DNA of 32,111 nucleotides, taken from the NCBI GenBank assembly GCA_964612085.1, contig CAZTCJ010000039.1, positions 1 to 32,111 on the forward strand, read 5' to 3'. Shown one piece after another: positions 23,389 to 30,207 of the stretch. A program made the translations under genes and the position numbers. Source of the DNA: CAZTCJ01 sp964612085 (GTDB lineage: Bacteria; Pseudomonadota; Alphaproteobacteria; JAJFIK01). Positions within the stretch are counted from its first letter, which is position 1, and the number at the start of each line of letters is the position of its first letter. The notes beneath the pieces are model-generated. The model searched no databases, had not been told where the DNA came from, and saw only the letters and a list, made by a program, of their open reading frames with translations.

Positions 23389-23742
23389 TCAAGACACGGT
23401 ATTCAGGCTTTTATCCGTGCCCAGAAAAACAGCCAGGAGGCGCGTCTCCTGCGATCCGGTATTGCGGCCCGCATGGGAGGTGCTCATGGCCTCCAGAAAA
23501 CCTTGCCCTGCCCCGTAGCGTTTCGTGCCGGACGCCCCGTAATTCACCGTCAGCTCGCCCGACAGGACATAGACGAACACTGGCACGTCGTGACTGTGAA
23601 GCTTGGTATCCTCGCCCGGACCGATGGTGATCAGACTGGCCGTCAAACGCGCGGGCCCCGAAGCGGGATAGACCAGCGGTTCGCCCACGACGGTCCGGTT
23701 CGTGTCCAAGACCGTTTCCACATCCTTATACGCACCACTCAC
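23389..23742 (-). CDS. Small cupin-domain protein
   Basis: 117-residue single-domain cupin. Motif 1 is KLHSHDVPVFVYVLSGELTV with His49 and His51, and motif 2 is EAMSTSHAGRN with His90. The glutamate usually four residues after the second histidine is Val55 here, so the metal site may have only three histidines or be non-catalytic. The YGAGQGF turn and RLLAVFLGTD strand are typical. I chose the GTG at 23742 because AAAGGA lies directly upstream and the family core starts about 20 residues later. The frame continues further upstream but reads as non-coding. Function unknown, perhaps small-molecule binding. It is 47 bases downstream of the two-helix membrane protein gene, on the same strand. Confidence 0.82.
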   Translation of the reverse strand: MSGAYKDVETVLDTNRTVVGEPLVYPASGPARLTASLITIGPGEDTKLHSHDVPVFVYVLSGELTVNYGASGTKRYGAGQGFLEAMSTSHAGRNTGSQETRLLAVFLGTDKSLNTVS

Positions 23743-23789
23743 AGGATCATCCTTTCCACAAAGAGTATCGCAACGATCATTGTCGGCAT

Positions 23790-24650
23790 TTATTTCTCGA
23801 AGGGCTTGAGACCGCCGCCCCTGGTGTATTCCTGAACGAAATGGGGCGTCATCAGGGTCTCGATATGATCCGCATATTTCTGAATATCCTTCCGGGCGAT
23901 GGCGGCCTCCGCCTTGGTGATGTTCAGGCCCGAGGTCTTGACCTCCCAGCCGAACCGTAACGCCTTGTCGCACAGTACCAGCTTGTTGAGAAAACGGGTC
24001 TGCACTTCGGTCGTGACTTCGCAGACGAGAGTGCGCACGCCCAGATCGAGCTGGTGGTCCATGACCTCGGAGACATCCGGCTGCCGGACATCCTCGAAAT
24101 TTTGCACAAAGAAGATGCGGGTCATGGTGCCGCCGCTGTCGATCAGACTTTTGATCGCTTCATCGATGGGGCTCAGCCCCGATCGGGGCCCCCAGAAATA
24201 GATCTGGCTCGGCAGGCTGGTGGCCAGGACCTCCGCACCCGGAAACTGCTTGATCGTTCGCGACCAGAAGGCCTGAAAGTTCTCGCTGCCGTAGACCGTA
24301 AACGTATTCTCCTCGTAGAAGTTATAAATTTGGTCCGTTAGCTGTGCGATATCCTCGCCATAGATCTTTTGGACCGGCCCCGACAGGGACCCGAGCCTGT
24401 GTTTCAGATGATCGAGAACGCGCGAGCCCATGCCGCTTTGCAGATCGCGGACCCGGAACCAGACGATGGTGATGCCGACCAGGTTGAGAGACAGCAGAAC
24501 GCTGATGACGCTCACGGCTTTGTCGGCCCAGAAATCTGAGGGAACGATATCGAAGATCGTTAGAACACCGATTGTGAACGCAAGCAGCACGGCAACGATC
24601 GCGGCAAGAAACTCCACGACGTTGCGAAAGATCTCGGCAAAAGCCTTCAT
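23790..24650 (-). CDS. Unrecognised membrane protein: two N-terminal helices and a cytoplasmic domain
   Basis: 286-residue protein I do not recognise. Two hydrophobic helices (about 11-33 and 44-65) are followed by a charged segment and a soluble domain to the end. That domain has alternating strands and helices: EVLATSLPSQIYFWG (139-153), PIDEAIKSLIDSGGTMTRIFFVQ (161-183), HQLDLGVRTLVCEV (199-212). The pattern recalls the phospholipase-D-like fold used as a non-enzymatic sensor, but no HxKxxxxD motif is present. No Cys or His cluster is visible. The ATG at 24650 has a GGGGGGAC site upstream. Base composition is a little less GC-rich than its neighbours. It diverges from the TRAP operon across 128 bases and precedes the cupin gene. 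Confidence 0.75.
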   Translation of the reverse strand: MKAFAEIFRNVVEFLAAIVAVLLAFTIGVLTIFDIVPSDFWADKAVSVISVLLSLNLVGITIVWFRVRDLQSGMGSRVLDHLKHRLGSLSGPVQKIYGEDIAQLTDQIYNFYEENTFTVYGSENFQAFWSRTIKQFPGAEVLATSLPSQIYFWGPRSGLSPIDEAIKSLIDSGGTMTRIFFVQNFEDVRQPDVSEVMDHQLDLGVRTLVCEVTTEVQTRFLNKLVLCDKALRFGWEVKTSGLNITKAEAAIARKDIQKYADHIETLMTPHFVQEYTRGGGLKPFEK

Positions 24651-24778
24651 TCTTGTCCCCCCGGTTTGACTGGTGGCGAAGCAACTCCGCCACGTCCGCC
24701 TGTTTTCAGACGATATTGGTGGATGATCAAGACGATGATACATCTTTGATAAAGCGCGTTCAGTGGGGAGGCACCGCC

Positions 24779-25936
24779 ATGGATCGCCGTGGCTTTATAA
24801 GAACAGGCGCAGTGGCAGGCGCGGGCCTGCTCGCGGGTTGCAAACGGCCGAGCTGGCAGACAGGCGGGGAAGAGGCGCAGACGGGACCGTCCGGCGCGCC
24901 CGCCGTCATCCGCCAGCGGCGCGAACTGAAAATGGTCACCACCTGGCCCAAGAACTTTCCGGGTCTCGGCACGGCGGCGGAACGTTTCGCGGCCAATCTC
25001 GCGGCGATGACCGATGGCGCGCTGACGGTTAAAGTGTTCGCCGCCGGAGAGCTGGTGCCCGCTTTCGAGTCCTTCGATGCGGTGTCGTCGGGGGCCGCCG
25101 ATCTCTATCACGGCGTCGAATACTACTGGCAGGGGAAATCCAAGGCCTTCAACTTCTTCACGGCCGTACCCTTCGGTCTCAACGCCCATGAAATGCATGC
25201 CTGGATTCACCATGGCGGCGGTCAGCCGCTGTGGGACGAGCTGGCGGCGGGCTTCAATATCAAGCCCTTCGGCTGCGGCAATACCGGCGTTCAGATGGGC
25301 GGCTGGTACAATCGCGAAATCAACGCCATCGACGACTTCCGGGGGCTGAAAATCCGTATTCCCGGCCTTGGCGGGGAAGTGCTGCGCAGGCTGGGCGCCG
25401 CTGCGGTCGCCATTCCGGGGGCGGAAATTTTCCAGAGCCTGCAGACCGGCGCCATCGACGGCACCGAATGGGTCGGGCCCTGGAACGACCTGGCCTTCGG
25501 CTTTTATCGGGTTGCCCGCTATTATTACTGGCCGGGCTTTCACGAACCTGGATCGCTGCTCAGCCTCGGGATCAATCTCGATGTCTGGCGCTCGCTCAGC
25601 CCCAGCCTGCAAAAGGCCGTGCAAATGGTGAGCGCCGCCGAGACCCTGTCCACCTTCGCGGAATACAACACCCGCAACGCCGCCGCCCTGCGCCAGTTGA
25701 TCGACGAGCATGGCGTGGCCCTGCGCCGCTTCCCCGACGCGGTGCTGGCGGAAATCGGCCAGGTCGCGGAAACGGTCGTGCGCGAACAATCCCAGGACGA
25801 CGACCTGTCGCGGCGGATTTATCAGAGCTATCTGGCCGCGCGCCAGCGGGGCATGGCATGGGGGCGGATCTCGGAAGAAGGCTTCGCCGCCGCCCGCAGA
25901 CTGACCCCGGGCCCGGGCGACGGAGCGGTTCCGTGA
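24779..25936 (+). CDS. TRAP transporter solute-binding protein, TakP-like, Tat lipoprotein
   Basis: 385-residue periplasmic binding subunit of a tripartite ATP-independent transporter. The signal sequence has twin arginines (DRRGFIRTG) and ends in LLAGC, so it should be Tat-exported and lipidated at Cys21. The mature domain (about 50-365) matches the 2-oxoacid-binding TakP branch: VQMGGWYNREI, LKIRIPGLGGEVL with the carboxylate-binding Arg, and GAIDGTEWVGPWNDLAFGFY. Substrate is likely a 2-oxoacid or related monocarboxylate; this is inferred from the family. Start: ATG with GGGGAGG upstream. First gene of a tightly packed operon: its stop overlaps the GTG of the next gene (GTGA). Confidence 0.93.
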   Translation: MDRRGFIRTGAVAGAGLLAGCKRPSWQTGGEEAQTGPSGAPAVIRQRRELKMVTTWPKNFPGLGTAAERFAANLAAMTDGALTVKVFAAGELVPAFESFDAVSSGAADLYHGVEYYWQGKSKAFNFFTAVPFGLNAHEMHAWIHHGGGQPLWDELAAGFNIKPFGCGNTGVQMGGWYNREINAIDDFRGLKIRIPGLGGEVLRRLGAAAVAIPGAEIFQSLQTGAIDGTEWVGPWNDLAFGFYRVARYYYWPGFHEPGSLLSLGINLDVWRSLSPSLQKAVQMVSAAETLSTFAEYNTRNAAALRQLIDEHGVALRRFPDAVLAEIGQVAETVVREQSQDDDLSRRIYQSYLAARQRGMAWGRISEEGFAAARRLTPGPGDGAVP

Positions 25937-26589
25937 CCGATCTCGTCTTCAACAGCGATGCCACATGGGCCCTTATACAGATCGTCTTTTGGGGTTTCTT
26001 CGTCCTGCCGCCGGCCGCCGTTCTCCTCGGTCTCGTCCTGCCGGACCTGGTGCGCCCCCTGTGGAACCTGCTGCTCAGCCAAGCGGACTGGGCCGACCGG
26101 ATAAACGGCATGCTGGGCACGCTGACCGCCTGGTGCGCCCTGGGCCTCGTGCTGGTGCAGCTTGCCGTCGTGGTTCTGCGCTATGTCTTCGGCGTCAGCT
26201 TGGTGGAGCTGCAGGAATTCATTCTTTATCTGCATGCGGCCTTGTTCATGATGGCGGGCGGCTACGCGCTTCTGAAAGATGCCCATGTCCGTGTAGATAT
26301 CTTCTACCGGGATGCACCCACCCGCACCAAGGCCGCGATCAACGCGGCGGGCGTTTATCTGCTCCTGATGCCGTCCATGGCCCTTATGTTTTACGTGGCC
26401 TGGCCTTATGTGGGGGCGTCCTGGGAGATCCTTGAGCAATCCAGGGAAGCAAGCGGCCTGCCGGTCTATCCGCTCAAGACCATGATCCTGATCTTCGCGC
26501 TTTCCCTGCTCATGCAAGGCTGGGCGCTCGCCGCCCGCAGCCTGTTCACACTTGCCGGCGCGGAACCGATGCGGAGGCAGCCCGCATGA
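25933..26589 (+). CDS. TRAP transporter small permease (DctQ type)
   Basis: 218-residue membrane subunit that joins the binding protein and the large permease. Four core helices are visible, with the family motifs LRYVFGVSLVELQEFILYLHAALFMMAGGYALLKDAHVRVDIFY in the middle (about 90-130) and ASGLPVYPLKTMI before the last helix. An extra hydrophobic helix at about 11-33 precedes the usual four, as in TakQ-like proteins. I chose the GTG at 25933, which overlaps the upstream TGA and puts this helix at the N-terminus. A much longer open frame upstream lies inside the binding-protein gene and is not real. It overlaps the large permease start by four bases (ATGA). Confidence 0.9.
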   Translation: MTDLVFNSDATWALIQIVFWGFFVLPPAAVLLGLVLPDLVRPLWNLLLSQADWADRINGMLGTLTAWCALGLVLVQLAVVVLRYVFGVSLVELQEFILYLHAALFMMAGGYALLKDAHVRVDIFYRDAPTRTKAAINAAGVYLLLMPSMALMFYVAWPYVGASWEILEQSREASGLPVYPLKTMILIFALSLLMQGWALAARSLFTLAGAEPMRRQPA

Positions 26590-28169
26590 CGCTGCCCGAA
26601 ACGCTTGCCGTCGCGCTTTTCGTGATCACCTGCGCTTTGCTGATGGCGGGCTTTCCCGTGGCCTTCACCCTGGCGGGCACGGGGCTGATCTTCGCCGGCA
26701 TCGGCATGGGGCTCGGCGTCTTTGAGTTTTCCTATCTGACCGCCTTTCCCTCACGGATTTTCGGCACCATGACCAATGAGGTGCTGATCGCGGTACCGCT
26801 TTTCGTCTTCATGGGCGTCATGCTGGAACGCTCCAAGGTGGCGGAAGACCTGCTCGACACCATGGGCGGACTGTTCCTGTCCCTGCGCGGCGGCATCGGC
26901 ATTTCCGTGGTGCTGGTGGGCGCCCTTCTGGCGGCCTCAACCGGCATTGTCGGCGCGACCGTGGTCACCATGGGACTGTTGTCCCTGCCCGCCATGCTCA
27001 AACGCGGTTACGATCCGAAACTGGCGACGGGCACGATCTGCGCGGCCGGCACGCTGGGTCAGATCATTCCGCCCTCGATCGTTTTGATCCTGCTGGGCGA
27101 TCAGATCGCCATCGCTTATCAGGCCGCACAGATCGAACAGGGCATCTTCTCGCCCGAGACCATGTCCGTGGCCGACCTCTTCGCGGGCGCGCTGCTACCC
27201 GGCCTGGTGCTGGTCGGGCTTTATCTGACCTATGTCATCGTCACCGCCATCATCCGTCCGGACGCCGCCCCCGCCATTCCGCCGGAGGACCGCGCGGGCG
27301 AAGGGGAGCTGATCAGCCGCTTGATGAACGCATTGCTGCCGCCCATCGCCCTGATCGTCGCCGTTCTCGGCTCCATCCTGACCGGCATCGCCACCGCCAC
27401 GGAAGCCGCCGCCGTGGGTGCCGTCGGCGCCATCCTGCTGGCGGGCCTGCGCCAGCTCCCCGCCCACCGGCACTGGGGCCAATGGCCGGTCTACGGTTCG
27501 GCGGCGGCCCTGTTCGCCCTTCTTTTGTTGCCGGGCCTGTTCGATCTGCGGATCACGCGGGAAGATATTCCGCCGACCGATCAAGCCGGAATCGGGCTGG
27601 CCGTGCTCCTGGCGCTGATGGCGGCGGGCGGCATCGCCATCTCGCTGTGGCGGACCTGGGGAACGGGTTGCCTGATGGGCGTCATGCGCGGCACGGTCGA
27701 AGTGACGGTGATGGTCTTCGCCATCCTGATCGGCGCAGGGCTTTTCAGCCTGGTCTTCCGGGGCCTTGGCGGCGATGACATGGTTCATGAGCTGCTCACC
27801 GCCATGCCCGGCGAGGAAGTGGGCGCGCTGCTTCTGGTCATGGCCGTGATGTTCGTGCTCGGCTTTTTCCTGGATTTCATCGAAATCACTTTCGTCGTGG
27901 TGCCGATCGTCGCGCCGGTTCTGCTGCTCATGGGCATTGATCCGGTCTGGCTGGGCGTGCTGATGGCGATCAATCTGCAGACCTCGTTCCTGACACCGCC
28001 GTTCGGCTTCGCGCTGTTTTACCTGCGGGGCGTGGCCCCGCCTGAGATCCGCACCAGCGATATCTATTGGGGGGCCATTCCTTTCGTCTTTATTCAGATC
28101 ATTGGCCTCGCCCTGGTCGCCCTGATCCCCGCGCTCGCCACCTGGCTGCCCGATCAGCTCACACGCTGA
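26586..28169 (+). CDS. TRAP transporter large permease (DctM type) with an inserted segment
   Basis: 527-residue channel subunit that uses the Na+ or H+ gradient. Core motifs include VPLFVFMGVMLERSKVAEDL, GALLAASTGIVGATVVTMG, GTICAAGTLGQIIPPSIVLILLGDQ, ATEAAAVGAVGA and LDFIEITFVVVPIVAPVLL. The protein is about 100 residues longer than the usual 425-430. Much of the excess is a block at about 298-357 with two extra hydrophobic helices between ATEAAAVGAVGAILLAGLRQ and the VEVTVMVFAILIGAGLFS segment. TRAP systems with TakP-like binding proteins often have enlarged permeases. Start: ATG at 26586 inside the end of the small permease gene, implying translational coupling. Confidence 0.93.
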   Translation: MTLPETLAVALFVITCALLMAGFPVAFTLAGTGLIFAGIGMGLGVFEFSYLTAFPSRIFGTMTNEVLIAVPLFVFMGVMLERSKVAEDLLDTMGGLFLSLRGGIGISVVLVGALLAASTGIVGATVVTMGLLSLPAMLKRGYDPKLATGTICAAGTLGQIIPPSIVLILLGDQIAIAYQAAQIEQGIFSPETMSVADLFAGALLPGLVLVGLYLTYVIVTAIIRPDAAPAIPPEDRAGEGELISRLMNALLPPIALIVAVLGSILTGIATATEAAAVGAVGAILLAGLRQLPAHRHWGQWPVYGSAAALFALLLLPGLFDLRITREDIPPTDQAGIGLAVLLALMAAGGIAISLWRTWGTGCLMGVMRGTVEVTVMVFAILIGAGLFSLVFRGLGGDDMVHELLTAMPGEEVGALLLVMAVMFVLGFFLDFIEITFVVVPIVAPVLLLMGIDPVWLGVLMAINLQTSFLTPPFGFALFYLRGVAPPEIRTSDIYWGAIPFVFIQIIGLALVALIPALATWLPDQLTR

Positions 28170-28176
28170 GACACCC

Positions 28177-30201
28177 ATGACCGCGCGTTTGATTGTCATA
28201 CCCCTCCTCGCCCTCGCCGCCCTGTTCGTCGCAGGTTTCGGGCCATTGAGCCCGGAAACGGCCCCATCCATCCCGCAGGACCGGGTCGCGGCCCGGTGGG
28301 CCGACTACACACCGGCATTCAGACCGCATATCTGTCCGTTCAAGGGCAAATTTTCCTACGATCCCGAACGGGTCCGCTGCGGCTCGGTCCTGGTGCCGGA
28401 AGACCGCCGCGATCCCCAAAGCCGGCTGATCCGCCTGTCGCTGGCGATCTTCTCGAAGCTGACGGAAGGCGAGGAATCGACCCCCACGGCCTTCCTGACC
28501 GGCGGCCCCGGACAATCGGCCATGAATTTCGGTGCGGAATATTTCGCCAGCACGCCGTTCGATCCCATGCTGTTCGTCGGCGATGTGGTGCTGGTCGATC
28601 AACGGGGCACCGGCTATTCGGAAGCGCCGTTCTGCCGCGCTCTGCCCACGAACGTTATCGACGACCTGTTGGGACCGACCTTCGAAGCGGCGCTGGAGCG
28701 GCTCGATACCTGTCTGCGGGACGCCCGCGCCCAGGGCATCGCCGTCGAGACCTATTCCACCTGGCACAACGCGCTCGATTTCCGGGATGTGCGCAAGGCA
28801 CTTGGTTATAAGCGCTGGAACCTGAACGGGGTGTCTTACGGCACGGAACTGGCCCAGGCCATTATGATGGTCGACGCGCCCGGCGTGCGCGCGGCCATTC
28901 TCGACTCGGTCGTGCCCCTTGGCCAGCCCGGCTGGGACCTTTATTCGAAAGGCATGCGCAACGGGCTCGATGAATTCGCCAAGGCCTGCGCCGAGCAAGA
29001 CCGGTGCGCCGCCGCGATGGGCGATATCGCGGCACGGTTCGAGGCGGTTGTGCGCGCCTATGACGAGAAACCGCAGAAAGTCGGCGCGCTCGATCCGGAA
29101 TTCTTCGAGGATGGCTATATCTGGGTCGACGGGCCGGTCCTTGCCAGCCTGCTGCTTATGGCGCTTCAGGATAATTTCTATACGGCGGACCTGCCGGTCA
29201 TGCTGATGGGCATCGAGGAACGCAATGTCAGAACCTTGCGCACCATGCTCGATGTGCAGGATCTCAGGCTCGATCACGTTTACGGATACGGGCTTTATCT
29301 GGTCGCCAATTGCCGCAGCGGCGGACTATCGCCGAAACCGGCGCTCGATGCGCACCGTGCCCGGGAACCGTTCTGGAGCGCCATGCTCACCGACGGCGAT
29401 TGGACGGATCTGTGCACGTCGCTGAACCTCGACACACCAGACCCGTCGGCCAAACCGCTGCACTCGGACATTCCGACCCTGGTGCTGACGGGCCTGTGGG
29501 ACACCATAACGCCGCCCCAGCCCGCGCGGCAGTTGATGGAGCGCCTGCCCAACGGCACGTTGGTGGAACTGCCTTTCACCGGCCATTACACCGGGCTGCA
29601 ATTCTGCTCCACGATCATTTCCTTGAGCTTTCTGATCAATCCGGACGAAAAGCTGGACACGGACTGCGTTCTGGACATGGTCGCGCCCGCCTTCGTGACG
29701 GGCGTTTACAAGTCCACGCGCGCCCAGCGTCTGTGGAGACGGGCCAGCGCCATCGCCAATGCCCCTGACGATCTGCCGAAAGCGGTCGGTGCCGGGATGG
29801 TTGCAGGCCTTATGCTGATCATTCCCTTCGGTCTCGTTTTCGGGCCGATCTGGCGTCAGGTGACGGGGGACGGCTTTCCCACCCACAGCCCCGCCGCCTG
29901 GGTGACCGGCGCGGCGTCTTTGCTCGCCCTGGCAGGCACGGCGATCCTGGCCGATGCAGTGATCGAGACCGGCGTCAATCACCCCTTCGTGCTTTCGCTC
30001 GGGCTCGTTGAGCAGGCGGAGACAGGCGTGTGGCTGCTATTGTCGGCAGGCGGTGCAGCCCTTGCCGCCCTGGCCCTGCTATTCTGGGAATGGGCCCGGC
30101 AGCGCATCCAACCGGTGGCGGCACTTGGTCTTTTGATGAGTACAGGAACGATTATGCTCTTACTGCTGTTCGCGGCCCGTTATGACTTGCTCCCGATCTA
30201 A
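28177..30201 (+). CDS. Alpha/beta hydrolase (tripeptidyl/prolyl aminopeptidase-like) with a C-terminal membrane domain
   Basis: 674-residue exported hydrolase. An N-terminal hydrophobic helix (about 4-22) is a signal or anchor. The alpha/beta-hydrolase domain (about 50-490) has the oxyanion motif TGGPGQSA (108-115), DQRGTGYSE (141-149), nucleophile Ser220 in GVSYGT, Asp442 in LTGLWDTITPP and His470 in TGHYTG. These place it with tripeptidyl aminopeptidases and proline iminopeptidases (TAP-like C-terminal part). After residue 530 come about four hydrophobic helices (538-558, 575-594, 604-635, 648-667), an uncommon addition. It begins seven bases after the TRAP permease stop, so is probably co-transcribed. 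It converges with parC, six bases apart. Peptide or ester substrate unknown. Confidence 0.88.
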   Translation: MTARLIVIPLLALAALFVAGFGPLSPETAPSIPQDRVAARWADYTPAFRPHICPFKGKFSYDPERVRCGSVLVPEDRRDPQSRLIRLSLAIFSKLTEGEESTPTAFLTGGPGQSAMNFGAEYFASTPFDPMLFVGDVVLVDQRGTGYSEAPFCRALPTNVIDDLLGPTFEAALERLDTCLRDARAQGIAVETYSTWHNALDFRDVRKALGYKRWNLNGVSYGTELAQAIMMVDAPGVRAAILDSVVPLGQPGWDLYSKGMRNGLDEFAKACAEQDRCAAAMGDIAARFEAVVRAYDEKPQKVGALDPEFFEDGYIWVDGPVLASLLLMALQDNFYTADLPVMLMGIEERNVRTLRTMLDVQDLRLDHVYGYGLYLVANCRSGGLSPKPALDAHRAREPFWSAMLTDGDWTDLCTSLNLDTPDPSAKPLHSDIPTLVLTGLWDTITPPQPARQLMERLPNGTLVELPFTGHYTGLQFCSTIISLSFLINPDEKLDTDCVLDMVAPAFVTGVYKSTRAQRLWRRASAIANAPDDLPKAVGAGMVAGLMLIIPFGLVFGPIWRQVTGDGFPTHSPAAWVTGAASLLALAGTAILADAVIETGVNHPFVLSLGLVEQAETGVWLLLSAGGAALAALALLFWEWARQRIQPVAALGLLMSTGTIMLLLLFAARYDLLPI

Positions 30202-30207
30202 ACCGGG

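Noticed and set aside
24673..24693. GTGGCG...CGCCAC inverted repeat upstream of the TRAP operon
   Set aside because: Only six pairs with a nine-base loop, and no promoter placed next to it; too weak to call an operator.
25231..25932. Long upstream extension of the TRAP small permease frame
   Set aside because: It lies inside the binding-protein gene in another frame and has Arg/Gly-rich, non-family sequence. The GTG at 25933 gives a normal DctQ protein.
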